Assembly (NCBI RefSeq): GCF_009857745.1
Contig: NZ_WWEN01000005.1
Location: 1-64,000 of the forward strand
DNA length: 64,000 nt
Source of the DNA: Thalassovita mangrovi
GTDB lineage: Bacteria > Pseudomonadota > Alphaproteobacteria > Rhodobacterales > Rhodobacteraceae
Reading direction: 5' to 3'
Under the pieces are notes generated by a model. That model was not told where the DNA came from. It saw only the letters and a program-made list of their open reading frames with translations, and did not search any database. Shown here piece after piece: positions 53,567 through 62,522 of this stretch (position 1 is the stretch's first letter; the number at the start of each line of letters is the position of its first letter). Made by a program: the position numbers and the translations under genes.

Positions 53567-54274
53567 TTGGCCGGAAAACTCACCACAATTGGCTTCGATG
53601 CGGACGATACGCTTTGGCACAACGAACGGTTCTTCCGCATCACGCAGGAGCGATTCGCCGATCTTCTGGACGAATACACCGATCCCGATCACCTGATGGA
53701 CCGGCTTCTGGCGGCAGAAAAGCGCAATATCGGCCACTATGGTTTCGGCATCAAAGGCTTCGTGTTGTCGATGATCGAAACCGCGCTGGACGTGACCGAA
53801 GACCGGGTGCCCGGCCCCGTCATCCGGGCACTGATCGACGCCGGGCAGGACATGCTGCAGCACCCGGTCGAACTGCTGCCCCATGCGCGCGAAGCGGTCG
53901 AGGCGCTGACCGGCACCCACCGGGTGATCCTGATCACCAAGGGCGATCTGATCGACCAGGAACGCAAGCTGGCACAATCGGGCCTGGGTGAATTGTTCGA
54001 CGGGGTGGAAATCGTGTCGGACAAGACGCCCGCAGTTTATGCTGAGATCTTCACCCGGCTGGGCGACGGCCCCGAAACCGGGCTGATGGCGGGCAATTCG
54101 ATGAAATCCGACGTGGTGCCGATGGTCGAAGCGGGCGGCTGGGGCGTGTACGTGCCGCATGGGTTGGTCTGGGAAATCGAAAAGGCCGAAGCGCCGGACC
54201 AGTCGGAAAGGTACCAGACGATCGACGATCTGGGCGCCCTGCCCGATCTGGTGAAACGGATCGAAGAGGGCTGA
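53567..54274 (+). CDS. HAD family hydrolase
   Basis: 235 residues starting at TTG 53567 with AAGGA five bases upstream; no ATG is available before the conserved motif. HAD motifs: GFDADDTLWHNE (I, nucleophile Asp), VILITKGDL (II), the lysine in DQERKLAQSGL (III) and MAGNSMKSDVVPMVEAGG (IV). A large helical cap between motifs I and II suggests a small phosphate-ester substrate. Specific substrate unknown. Confidence 0.88.
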   Translation: MAGKLTTIGFDADDTLWHNERFFRITQERFADLLDEYTDPDHLMDRLLAAEKRNIGHYGFGIKGFVLSMIETALDVTEDRVPGPVIRALIDAGQDMLQHPVELLPHAREAVEALTGTHRVILITKGDLIDQERKLAQSGLGELFDGVEIVSDKTPAVYAEIFTRLGDGPETGLMAGNSMKSDVVPMVEAGGWGVYVPHGLVWEIEKAEAPDQSERYQTIDDLGALPDLVKRIEEG

Positions 54275-54303
54275 GGGGGTTTACAGCGGGCGCAGGGTCG
54301 TGA

Positions 54304-54336
54304 ATTCTCATTTACGAGAGAATCGTTCACATGTGA
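54304..54336. promoter_or_regulatory. Operator candidates just upstream of the XRE gene
   Basis: An imperfect repeat ATTCTC-N8-GAGAAT (54304-54323) and a perfect 10-bp palindrome TCACATGTGA (54327-54336) lie within 37 bases of the start codon. Position fits autorepression by the XRE-cupin protein. Confidence 0.45.
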
Positions 54337-54340
54337 GATA

Positions 54341-54886
54341 ATGACCCAGACCGACCGCCTTGCCCATCATCTCGCCGAGCTGCGCCGCGCCCGGGGCTGG
54401 AGCCTCGATCAGCTGGCCGAGGCGACCGGCGTCAGCCGCGCCAGCCTGGCCCGGATCGAAAAGGCGCAGGTCAGCCCGACGGCGGACACGCTGGGCAAGC
54501 TCTGCGCGGCCTACGGGATCACCATGTCGCGCCTGCTGGCGCTGGTGGAGGATGATTTCCGCCCCGTGGTCCCGGCCCGCGACCGGCGCGTCTGGACCGA
54601 CCCCGAAACCGGGTTCCGGCGCGAAGTCGTGTCGGATGCCGCCACGGGGCTGAGCGGCGAGGTCCTGCTATGCCACCTGCCCGCCCACCAACGGATCAGC
54701 TACGACCGGCCACCGCGCCCGGGGCTGGAACATCACCTGTTGCTGCAAACCGGCGCCCTGACCGTCACCGTCGAAGGCCGCTCGCATCGCCTGCAGCCCG
54801 GCGATTGCCTGCGCTACCGGCTTGATGGCTCCACCGAATTTCAAACCGGCGACAGCGCCGCCGAATACACCCTGTTCCTGTTGTGA
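54341..54886 (+). CDS. XRE family regulator with C-terminal cupin domain
   Basis: 181 residues. N-terminal helix-turn-helix (SLDQLAEATGVSRASLARIE) followed by a cupin barrel (GLEHHLLLQTGALTVTVEGR, then LQPGDCLRYRLDG). Such regulators sense small molecules and control metabolic or detoxification genes. It is the first gene of a pair with the GNAT acetyltransferase, separated by 7 bases. Confidence 0.92.
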   Translation: MTQTDRLAHHLAELRRARGWSLDQLAEATGVSRASLARIEKAQVSPTADTLGKLCAAYGITMSRLLALVEDDFRPVVPARDRRVWTDPETGFRREVVSDAATGLSGEVLLCHLPAHQRISYDRPPRPGLEHHLLLQTGALTVTVEGRSHRLQPGDCLRYRLDGSTEFQTGDSAAEYTLFLL

Positions 54887-54893
54887 GGCACCG

Positions 54894-55430
54894 ATGATCG
54901 ACATTCAACGCTGGACCGCGCCCGATCTGCAAAACGGCGCCGATGCCCTTGCCCGCATCCTGCACGGCTGCGTCCATGACGGCGCCAGCGTCGGGTTCAT
55001 CCTGCCCCATCCGCTGGGCGAGGCATTGGAGTTCTGGCGCAGCGATATCCTCGATCAGGTCCGCCAAGGCCATCGCCTGCTGCTGGTCGCGCAGGATGAT
55101 GGCGTGGTAGTCGGCACCGTCAGCCTGGTCACCGCCAGCCCCGCCAACCAGCCGCACCGGGCCGAGATTTCCAAGCTGCTGGTGCATCCCGATCACCGCC
55201 GCAAGGGCATCGCGAAGCGGCTGATGCGGGCGGCGGAACAGGCGGCAGTCGATGCCGGAAAATCGCTGCTGACCCTCGACACCCGCAGCGGCGACAGCGC
55301 CGAGCCGCTTTATGCCTCGCTCGGCTTCGAAACCGCCGGGGTCATCCCCGGCTATTGCCTGGACGTGACCGGCCAGCGCTTCGATTCCACCACCTATATG
55401 TACAAGCACCTGACCCCGGTGCCCGCCTGA
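54894..55430 (+). CDS. GNAT family N-acetyltransferase
   Basis: 178 residues from ATG 54894 behind TGAGG. Acetyl-CoA pyrophosphate-binding loop HPDHRRKGIAKRLMRAAEQA and the late motif LYASLGFETAGVIPGYCLDV are clear. Acceptor unknown. Co-transcribed with the XRE-cupin regulator, so its substrate may be related to that regulator's ligand. Confidence 0.9.
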   Translation: MIDIQRWTAPDLQNGADALARILHGCVHDGASVGFILPHPLGEALEFWRSDILDQVRQGHRLLLVAQDDGVVVGTVSLVTASPANQPHRAEISKLLVHPDHRRKGIAKRLMRAAEQAAVDAGKSLLTLDTRSGDSAEPLYASLGFETAGVIPGYCLDVTGQRFDSTTYMYKHLTPVPA

Positions 55431-55467
55431 CCCGCCCGAACCGGGTCAATACCGCGCAGGTTGTAAA

Positions 55468-55525
55468 AAATCTTGCCGCCGCGATGGCATGTGTTGGGGG
55501 TCTTCGCCGCCGATCCCCAAGATTT
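55468..55525. other. Nested inverted repeats between GNAT gene and carboxypeptidase gene
   Basis: AAATCTTG (55468-55475) pairs with CAAGATTT (55518-55525), and TTGGGG (55494-55499) with CCCCAA (55515-55520), so two structures compete. No T-run. The 245-base gap 55431-55675 shows no gene; its AT-rich right half (about 55560-55625) probably holds the carboxypeptidase promoter. Confidence 0.35.
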
Positions 55526-55675
55526 GCCTCTTTGTTGGGCGGCAATCCGGAACCGTCAAAAAACGGTCAAAACCCAACTAAATGATAGCTTTATTCGTGA
55601 AAACTCATGTGTTAGCCTGAATCCAAACAAACGACGTCAGACCGGAAAACCGGCGGCGCAGAGGCAGTAAAGGCA

Positions 55676-57115
55676 GTGATCGTGAAGGATCGGCAGTGGA
55701 AGCCGGCCCGCTTGGGCCTGCTGGTATTCGCTCTCATTTGGATTCTGGCCATCGTGCCGCTCAGCGCGCGCGCCGCGCCCTATGCGGCGATGGTGATCGA
55801 TGCGCGCTCGGGCGAAGTCCTGCATTCGCGCAACGCCGACCAGCGCCTGCACCCTGCCTCGCTGACCAAGATGATGACGCTCTATATCGCCTTCGAGGCG
55901 GTCGAACATGGCGAAATCGACCTCGACACCATGGTGCGCATTTCGAAAAAGGCCGCCGCCGAACCGCCGTCGAAACTGGGGCTGGTGGCCGGGCAGCGGA
56001 TCAAGCTGCGCCACCTGATCCGCGCCGCGGCGATCAAATCGGCCAATGACGCCGCCACCGCCATCGGCGAAGCGATCTCCGGCTCCGAAGCGGCCTTCGC
56101 CCGCCGGATGACCCGCACCGCCAAGGAACTTGGCATGACCCGGACCACCTTCAAGAACGCCCATGGCCTGACCGAGTCGGGCCATCTGTCGACCGCGCGG
56201 GACATGACCACGCTGGGGCGGCATCTGTTTTACGACTACCCGGAATATTACAACCTGTTTTCGCGCCAGCAGGCCGATGCCGGCGTTCGCACCGTGTCGT
56301 CGCATAACCGTTTGCTCAGCAGCTACCGCGGCGCCGACGGGATCAAGACCGGCTATACCCGCGCCGCGGGGTTCAACCTGGTCGCCTCGGCGCAGCGCGG
56401 CGACGAACGGATCATCGCCACGGTGTTCGGCGGCCGGTCTTCCGCGACCCGCAACGCCAAGGTGGCCGAATTGCTGGATCTCGGGTTCCAGCGCGCACCC
56501 AGCCGGGTCGCGGTGCGCAAACCGCAGCGCCCCGCCTATGCCGGCAATACGCCGGGGTCCGACGCGGCCGGAAAAACCATCCGCCTGGCGACGGCGGTCA
56601 GCAAAAGCCTGCGCCCGCGTGTGCGGCCCGGCGACACGTCCAACCCGCCGGTCCTGCTGGCGCTGAAGGACGACATCAACAGCGCCCTGGCCGAAGTGAA
56701 AACCGCCGCCAAGGCCAGCGAAGACACCCCCGAAGACACTCCCGCCGTCACCCCCAAGATGCGGCCCGAAGACGTGGTGCTGGCCAGCGCCGGGAACGAC
56801 GCGGCGGTCGAGGATACCCTGGCCCGCGACTCCGCCAGCAACGAACCCGAGGTCGTGACCCGGGTCAGCACATCGGGCGGGCGTCACTGGGGCATCAATA
56901 TCGGCCGCTTCCCGTCGCGCTATGCCGCCGAACGGCAGCTGCTGAAGATCGCGCTGACGGAAATGAGCACCCTGGACGGCAGCCTGCGCAAGGTGGTGAA
57001 CCGCAAGAACGGCTATGACGCCAATTTCCTCGGCCTCTCCCGCGACAGCGCCGACCTGGCCTGCCGCCGGCTGCAGGCGCGGCAGGTGACCTGTTTCATG
57101 ATCGGGCCGGGCTGA
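55676..57115 (+). CDS. D-alanyl-D-alanine carboxypeptidase with C-terminal SPOR domain
   Basis: 479 residues. Signal/anchor helix (LGLLVFALIWILAIVPLSA), then a class A low-molecular-weight penicillin-binding protein fold: SLTK (SxxK, 62-65), SAN (122-124) and KTG (224-226). A Pro/Asp/Thr-rich linker (about 290-395) leads to a SPOR domain (about 402-479, WGINIGRFPSRYAAERQLLK) that binds denuded septal glycan. It trims peptidoglycan pentapeptides, probably at the division site. GTG 55676 chosen behind AAAGG; GTG 55682 is an alternative. Confidence 0.9.
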   Translation: MIVKDRQWKPARLGLLVFALIWILAIVPLSARAAPYAAMVIDARSGEVLHSRNADQRLHPASLTKMMTLYIAFEAVEHGEIDLDTMVRISKKAAAEPPSKLGLVAGQRIKLRHLIRAAAIKSANDAATAIGEAISGSEAAFARRMTRTAKELGMTRTTFKNAHGLTESGHLSTARDMTTLGRHLFYDYPEYYNLFSRQQADAGVRTVSSHNRLLSSYRGADGIKTGYTRAAGFNLVASAQRGDERIIATVFGGRSSATRNAKVAELLDLGFQRAPSRVAVRKPQRPAYAGNTPGSDAAGKTIRLATAVSKSLRPRVRPGDTSNPPVLLALKDDINSALAEVKTAAKASEDTPEDTPAVTPKMRPEDVVLASAGNDAAVEDTLARDSASNEPEVVTRVSTSGGRHWGINIGRFPSRYAAERQLLKIALTEMSTLDGSLRKVVNRKNGYDANFLGLSRDSADLACRRLQARQVTCFMIGPG

Positions 57116-57147
57116 GGCAGGCCCTTTCTGAGTATCGGCAAACACGA

Positions 57148-57178
57148 AAAACCCCGCAGGCACAGGCCGCGGGGTTTT
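57148..57178. terminator. Bidirectional terminator between the carboxypeptidase gene and ccoS
   Basis: AAAACCCCGC and GCGGGGTTTT flank an 11-base loop; five A on the left and four T on the right. Serves both convergent transcripts. Confidence 0.9.
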
Positions 57179-57204
57179 GCTTTTCCGGATATGTCCCTGG
57201 CCGC

Positions 57205-57363
57205 TCAGGGCTTGGGATGATCGTCGTAATCGCCGTTCAGGATACGCCGCGCGTTGCCTTCGGGGTCGTCGTACTGATCGCTCTTCACGGTGTAGACGAA
57301 AAACAACAGCCCCGCGCCGCCTAGGATCAGCGAGATCGGGATCAGGTAGGTCAGGACGGACAT
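57205..57363 (-). CDS. ccoS: Cbb3-type cytochrome oxidase assembly protein CcoS
   Basis: 52 residues: one membrane helix in MSVLTYLIPISLILGGAGLL and the family tail DQYDDPEGNARRIL. CcoS is needed for cofactor insertion into the cbb3 oxidase. It starts 4 bases after the ccoI stop, completing the ccoGHIS order, and ends before a shared terminator. Confidence 0.95.
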   Translation of the reverse strand: MSVLTYLIPISLILGGAGLLFFVYTVKSDQYDDPEGNARRILNGDYDDHPKP

Positions 57364-57367
57364 TTCA

Positions 57368-59557
57368 TTACCTCAGGCGCAGCGCGTTCAGCGACACTGT
57401 AATCGAACTGGCCGACATGGCCAAGGCCGCGACCAGCGGCGTGGCCAGCCCGATCACCGCGATCGGCACGGCGATCACATTGTAGATCGTCGCGATACGG
57501 AAGTTTTCGCGGATCCGGCGGGTCGCCGAGCGGGCGGTCGTCACGGCATCGGCAATCGGGCTCAGATCGCCACCCAGCAGCACGATGTCCGACGCCACCC
57601 GCGCCGCGTCGAGCGCCGAGGCGGGCGAAATCGATACATGCGCCTCGGTCAGTGCGGCGGTGTCGTTCAACCCGTCGCCGACCATCAGCACCGATTTGCC
57701 CTGCTCGCGCAGCGCGGCGACGCGCGCGGCCTTGTCGGCGGGCAGCGCTTCGGCCACCCATTGACGGATGCCCAGACGGTCGGCCAGTTCTTCCACCGCG
57801 CCGGTGGCGTCGCCGGACATCAGGATCACGTCCTTGCCACTGTCCAGAAGCGCCTTGACCGCCTCTTCGGCGCCGTCACGCAAACGGTCGGCAAAGCTGA
57901 ACGGCTGCGGCTCTTCGCCCTCGACCGACAGCCAGGCGGTGGTCTGCGCCCGCGCCGGTGCGCCGACCCAGGCACCCCGGCCCAGCCGCACGCGGCGACC
58001 CTGCCAGGTGCCTTCGGTGCCGTAACCCGGAACTTCGGTCAGCCCCTCGATCCGCGCGGGTTTCACCCCGGCCGCCTGCACCGCGTTGGTCAGCGACACC
58101 GACAGCGGGTGCGCGCTGCCCTGCGCCAGCGCCAGCGCGATTTCCAGATCGCGGGTCGCGTGATCGCCCATATTGGTCAGTTCCGGTGTACCGGCGGTCA
58201 GGGTGCCGGTCTTGTCGAACACCACCATGTCGACCTGCGCCAGTCGTTCCAGCGCTGTGGAATGCTTGATCAGCATGCCGCGGCGGAACAGCCGCCCCGA
58301 CGCGGCGGTGGTCACAGCCGGCACGGCCAGGCCAAGCGCACAGGGGCAGGTGATGATCAGAACGGCGGCGGCGATGTTCAGCGCGGTACGCATGTCCCAG
58401 CTGTACAGGTACCAGCCGACGAAGCTGAGCGCCGACAGGATATGCACCCCCGGCGCATAAAGCTTGGCCGCCTTGTCAGCCAGCGAGGTATAGCGTGACC
58501 GGCCCGATTCCGCGATGGCGACCAGGTCGGCCATCCGATGCAGCGAGGTATCCTTGCCCACGGCAGAGGCGCGGATGGTCAGCGGCCCGGTCAGGTTGAC
58601 CTCGCCCGCCGAAACCTTCTGCCCGGCTTCGGCGAAAACCGGCACGGTTTCCCCAGTCAGCAGCGAGCGGTCGATTTCCGAAGTGCCCTCGACGATTTCG
58701 CCGTCCACCGGCATCCGCCCGCCCGGGCGCACCATGATCAGATCGCCCACGGCCAGTTCCGACACCGGCACCTGCTTTTCCTCGCCGTCGCGCAGCAGGA
58801 AGGCGCGCGGCACTTCCAGCGCCGCCAATTCCTCGGCCGCCGAGCGGGCAATGGCGCGGGTGCGGTGATCCAGATACCGCCCGGCCAGCAGGAAGAAGGT
58901 CAGCGTCAGCGCCGCGTCGAAATAGGCGTGTTCGCCCGACAGCGAGGTTTCCCAAAGCGAGGTCACCACCGCCAGCGCGATCGCCAGCACGATCGGCACA
59001 TCCATGTTCAGCCGCTTGTTCTTCAGCGCGCTCCAGGCGTTGCGGAAAAACGGCTGGCCGGAAAACACGATGGTCGGCAAAGCGATGGCCGCCGAAATCC
59101 AGTGGAACAGGTCGCGGGTGGCATCCACCGCGCCGGACCAGACCGCCACCGACAGCAGCATCACGTTCATCGACGCGAACCCCGCCACCGCCAGCCGCAT
59201 CAGCAATTCGCGCCCGGCCTTGTCGGTCGCGGTGGCCGACAGGGTGCCGGCGTCCAGCTCATGCGCCTCGTAACCGATCCGGTTCAGAACGCCGATCAGC
59301 TCCTGCGGCATCACGTCGTGATCGGCCTCCACGCTGGCGCGCCTCAGGGTCAGGTTCACCCGCGCCGAATGCACGCCCGGATGTTCCGCCAGCGCGCTTT
59401 CCACCGCCGAGATACAGGCGCCACAATGCACCGATGGCACCGACAGCGCGATCTTCGCCTCTTTCAGCTCTTCTTGTTCGGCCAGGGCCTCGGCCGCCGG
59501 GGCGGCGAGGCAGGCCGGACAGGCCGAAGCGGGTGGGCGGCGGAGGGCGGTAGTCAT
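57368..59557 (-). CDS. ccoI: P1B-type copper-exporting ATPase for cbb3 oxidase assembly
   Basis: 729 residues. Moves Cu(I) to the periplasm for the CuB centre of cbb3 oxidase (CopA2/FixI type). Features: an N-terminal CPAC pair (13-16), one HMA-like domain with HCGAC (44-48), TGE (301-303), ion-binding CPC (404-406), phosphorylation site DKTGT (448-452) and the SAHPLS motif near 480. Between ccoH (4-base gap) and ccoS. Confidence 0.96.
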   Translation of the reverse strand: MTTALRRPPASACPACLAAPAAEALAEQEELKEAKIALSVPSVHCGACISAVESALAEHPGVHSARVNLTLRRASVEADHDVMPQELIGVLNRIGYEAHELDAGTLSATATDKAGRELLMRLAVAGFASMNVMLLSVAVWSGAVDATRDLFHWISAAIALPTIVFSGQPFFRNAWSALKNKRLNMDVPIVLAIALAVVTSLWETSLSGEHAYFDAALTLTFFLLAGRYLDHRTRAIARSAAEELAALEVPRAFLLRDGEEKQVPVSELAVGDLIMVRPGGRMPVDGEIVEGTSEIDRSLLTGETVPVFAEAGQKVSAGEVNLTGPLTIRASAVGKDTSLHRMADLVAIAESGRSRYTSLADKAAKLYAPGVHILSALSFVGWYLYSWDMRTALNIAAAVLIITCPCALGLAVPAVTTAASGRLFRRGMLIKHSTALERLAQVDMVVFDKTGTLTAGTPELTNMGDHATRDLEIALALAQGSAHPLSVSLTNAVQAAGVKPARIEGLTEVPGYGTEGTWQGRRVRLGRGAWVGAPARAQTTAWLSVEGEEPQPFSFADRLRDGAEEAVKALLDSGKDVILMSGDATGAVEELADRLGIRQWVAEALPADKAARVAALREQGKSVLMVGDGLNDTAALTEAHVSISPASALDAARVASDIVLLGGDLSPIADAVTTARSATRRIRENFRIATIYNVIAVPIAVIGLATPLVAALAMSASSITVSLNALRLR

Positions 59558-59561
59558 CGCA

Positions 59562-60017
59562 TCACCGGATCACATGCAGGTTCAGCCGCTGGATGAATTC
59601 GGTGCCGTCCTCGGCGACGGCCTGCAGGCGCACGTTCCACTTGCCGCCCGTCAGTTCCAGCGGCGCGACATAGGACACGCCGTCGAAGGTGAATTCGGGC
59701 GCCTGGTCCTCGGCGATCTCGGTCGGGCGGCCAACGGTCGCCTCCAGCTTCGCCGCGCGCACCGGCTGGCCCTGCCGGTCGGTGATCTTCAGAACGATCC
59801 GGCCATCCACCTCTTCGGCCCGGATGGTCCAGCCCAGGGCCTCCTGCGCGGCCTTGCGCTTGTTGAATTCCTGGCTGGCGACATAGGAATTCTTCACCTC
59901 GAGCCCCGGGAAGGTCTTCACCGCCTGGACCGCCATCACAACATTGACCGTGATGATCACACCGAAGGCCGCGACGAAACCGATCAGAACGTGTTTGCCG
60001 GTGATTTCCTTGATCAT
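59562..60017 (-). CDS. ccoH: FixH/CcoH cbb3 oxidase assembly protein
   Basis: 151 residues: an N-terminal membrane anchor (HVLIGFVAAFGVIITVNVVM) and a periplasmic immunoglobulin-like domain with FPGLEVKNSYVASQEFNKRK, the FixH signature. It stabilises early assembly stages of the cbb3 oxidase. Its ATG shares one base with the ccoG stop (TGATG). Confidence 0.93.
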   Translation of the reverse strand: MIKEITGKHVLIGFVAAFGVIITVNVVMAVQAVKTFPGLEVKNSYVASQEFNKRKAAQEALGWTIRAEEVDGRIVLKITDRQGQPVRAAKLEATVGRPTEIAEDQAPEFTFDGVSYVAPLELTGGKWNVRLQAVAEDGTEFIQRLNLHVIR

Positions 60018-61453
60018 CAGTTGGCCCTTCCGTTGAACACCGTGTCCTTGTAGGCGCGATCACCGCTTGCGGTATCCTCGACCCACAGACGGAATTCCAC
60101 CCGTTCGCTTTCCGCCGGTTCCGAGCCTTTCGGCGCGATCACATAGACCCGCTGCAGATAGGTGCTGTCGGCCGGGACATTGACCGAGGAATAGGGCGTG
60201 CCTTCCACTTGCACCCGCAGCGCCGGATGGCCGGTCAGCGAGATATTGAACGGCCGGTCCTCACCATGCTTGTTGCGCAGCCGCACATCGTAGGTGTTGC
60301 GGATCGACCCGTCCGAAAGGGTCACATAGGTGGGGTTACGCACCGGTGCAACGGTCAGGTCGATATCCGAGCGGATAAACAGCGCCACGACCAGCCCGAC
60401 CCCCACCAGCGACCACAGCGTGGTGTACATGATGGTGCGCGGGCGCAGGATGTGTTTCCACACGTTCTTGACCGGGTTGCCGGAACGTTCCGACGCTTCG
60501 TCGGTCAGCGCCATGTAATCGATCAGACCGCGCGGCTTGCCGATCTTGTCCATCATTTCGTCGCAGGCATCGATGCACAGACCGCAGGTGATGCATTCCA
60601 GCTGCTGACCGTCGCGGATATCGATCCCCATCGGGCAGACGTTGACGCAGGCCATGCAGTCGATGCAATCGCCCAGGTTTTCCGCGCCTTCCGCCTTGCG
60701 GTGCTTGCCGCGCGGTTCGCCGCGCCAGCTGCGGTAACCGATGGTGATGGTGTCTTCGTCCATCATCGCGGCCTGAATCCGCGGCCAGGGGCAGGCATAG
60801 ATGCAGATCTGTTCACGCGCGAAGCCGCCGAACAGGAAGGTGGTGGCGGTCAGGATCAGCATGGTCGAATAGGCGACCGGATGCGCGTTCAGAGTGACCA
60901 GGTCGACCAGCAGCGTCGGCGCATCGGTGAAATAGAACACCCAGGCGCCGCCGGTTGCCAGCGCGATCAGGAACCACGACACCCATTTGGTCATCCGCAG
61001 GCGGGCCTTGCGGAAATCCCATTTCTTCTGCCGGTGCAGGCGCAGGCGCGCGTTGCGGTCGCCCTCGATCCAGCGTTCAACCAGGATGAACAGGTCGGTC
61101 CAGACCGTTTGCGGGCAGGCATAGCCGCACCAGACCCGGCCCAGGGCCGAGGTAAACAAGAACAGGCCGAGGCCCGCCATCACCAGCAAGCCGGCGATGA
61201 AGTAGAATTCATGCGGCCAGATTTCGATCCAGAAGAAGAAGAACCGGCGGTTGGCCAGGTCCACCAGCACCGCCTGATCGGGCAATTGCGGACCGCGATC
61301 CCAGCGGATCCACGGGGTCAGGTAATAAATGCCGAGCATAAACGCCATCAAGACCCACTTGAGACTGCGGAACTTGCCTTTGACGCGGCGCGGGAAGATG
61401 GGTTCACGGGCGGCGTAGAGGCTCGACGACGCTTCGGGTTCGGTCTGGGACAC
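60017..61453 (-). CDS. ccoG: CcoG/FixG ferredoxin-like cbb3 assembly protein (Cu(II) reductase)
   Basis: 478 residues with several membrane helices (WVLMAFMLGIYYLTPWIRWD first) and two 4Fe-4S clusters, CIDCMACVNVCPMGID and CITCGLCIDACDE. A C-terminal Ig-like domain (SLTGHPALRVQVEG) faces the periplasm. CcoG reduces Cu(II) to Cu(I) for CcoI-dependent delivery. First gene of ccoGHIS, with an FNR-type box 63 bases upstream of the start. Confidence 0.95.
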   Translation of the reverse strand: MSQTEPEASSSLYAAREPIFPRRVKGKFRSLKWVLMAFMLGIYYLTPWIRWDRGPQLPDQAVLVDLANRRFFFFWIEIWPHEFYFIAGLLVMAGLGLFLFTSALGRVWCGYACPQTVWTDLFILVERWIEGDRNARLRLHRQKKWDFRKARLRMTKWVSWFLIALATGGAWVFYFTDAPTLLVDLVTLNAHPVAYSTMLILTATTFLFGGFAREQICIYACPWPRIQAAMMDEDTITIGYRSWRGEPRGKHRKAEGAENLGDCIDCMACVNVCPMGIDIRDGQQLECITCGLCIDACDEMMDKIGKPRGLIDYMALTDEASERSGNPVKNVWKHILRPRTIMYTTLWSLVGVGLVVALFIRSDIDLTVAPVRNPTYVTLSDGSIRNTYDVRLRNKHGEDRPFNISLTGHPALRVQVEGTPYSSVNVPADSTYLQRVYVIAPKGSEPAESERVEFRLWVEDTASGDRAYKDTVFNGRAN

Positions 61454-61516
61454 GGAATCACTCCGACTATTTCGGTATTTTATCGGCCCTTTTCACAGGG
61501 TTCGGGCCAGGCGGCA

Positions 61517-61530
61517 TTGACTTGTATCAA
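61517..61530 (-). promoter_or_regulatory. FNR/FnrL box upstream of ccoGHIS
   Basis: TTGAC-TTGT-ATCAA matches the FNR consensus TTGAT-N4-ATCAA at 9 of 10 positions and the Rhodobacter FnrL variant TTGAC-N4-ATCAA exactly. Centred about 70 bases before the ccoG start, it should activate the operon when oxygen falls. Confidence 0.8.
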
Positions 61531-61550
61531 AATGATTATGGTGCAGACAT

Positions 61551-62423
61551 CTATTTTCGCCCCTGGCCTTTTAACCATTTCGTGAACGCCCTGAGCGCCG
61601 GTCGCTGCACCCCGGGCCGGGTGACCAGGAAATAACCTTTCTTGCGGTCGTCCTGAAACAGCACCCGCAGCCGCCCCGCCGCGATGTCGGGTTCGACGAA
61701 GGCGCGGGCCAGAACCGCCGCGCCACGCCCGGCGCGGGCTTCTTCCATCATCAGGTTGCCGGGCAGTGTCGTCATCCCCGAAGCCGGCCGTTCCGTCACC
61801 CCCTGCTGGCGCAGCCAGTCGCTGCTTTCGTGGGTGCCCAGCTCCTGCAGCCAGGGCAGACGCGCCAGTTCGTCAGGCGTCAGCGGCACCTGCTGCGGCA
61901 CCAGTTCCGGCGAGGCGACCACGACGATCGGGGATTCGACCAGCAACTCGACCTCCAGCCCCGGCCAATTGCCGTCGCCATAGCGCAGCGCGATGTCGAT
62001 GCCGCCCGGTCGCAGCGGCTTCACCTCGGCCGAAGGATCGACCATCAGGCTGACCTCTGGGAATTTTTGCCGGAAATCGGCCAGCCGCGGCATCAGCCAG
62101 CCGGAAACGAAGGCGGGGGTGGCGGAGATTTGCAGCGGGCGGTCGGCCTCGGCCCCGGTCAATGCGTCGGTCATCTGCGCGATCTCGGCGAAGCTGCGTT
62201 CCAGCGTCAGCGCCAGCTGCAGCCCCGCATCGGTCAGCACAGGTTTGCGCGGTTTGCGGTCCAGCAGCGGAAGACCCAGATGCGACTCGAGCGATTTGAT
62301 CTGCTGACTGATTGCCGCATGGCTGACATTCAGCAACGCCCCGGCGGCGGCCATGCTGCCGGCCTGATGGAAAGCGGCAAAGGCGCGCAAGGCGTTCAAC
62401 GGGGGCAGACGGGACAAGTTCAT
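61551..62423 (-). CDS. LysR family regulator (GcvA-like)
   Basis: 290 residues from ATG 62423 (MNLSRLPPLNALRAFAAFHQ). N-terminal helix-turn-helix (AAGALLNVSHAAISQQIKSL) and a GcvA-type effector domain with PGGIDIALRYGDGNWPGLEV. Effector unknown. Faces a small gene at 62523 over a 99-base gap that contains a LysR box three bases upstream of its own start. Confidence 0.92.
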   Translation of the reverse strand: MNLSRLPPLNALRAFAAFHQAGSMAAAGALLNVSHAAISQQIKSLESHLGLPLLDRKPRKPVLTDAGLQLALTLERSFAEIAQMTDALTGAEADRPLQISATPAFVSGWLMPRLADFRQKFPEVSLMVDPSAEVKPLRPGGIDIALRYGDGNWPGLEVELLVESPIVVVASPELVPQQVPLTPDELARLPWLQELGTHESSDWLRQQGVTERPASGMTTLPGNLMMEEARAGRGAAVLARAFVEPDIAAGRLRVLFQDDRKKGYFLVTRPGVQRPALRAFTKWLKGQGRK

Positions 62424-62425
62424 GC

Positions 62426-62440
62426 GTAAGCTATACTTAC
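62426..62440. promoter_or_regulatory. LysR-type operator next to the LysR start
   Basis: GTAAG-CTATA-CTTAC is a perfect 5-bp inverted repeat around a 5-base centre and contains the T-N11-A LysR box. Its location immediately upstream of the ATG fits autorepression and control of the divergent small gene. Confidence 0.6.
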
Positions 62441-62522
62441 GGTAGCGGAAAATTACCAGAGTCGCTCGAAGCGCCAAACGCCCTTAATTTCAAGATCAGA
62501 AATTTCAGAGACGGAGGCAAAG

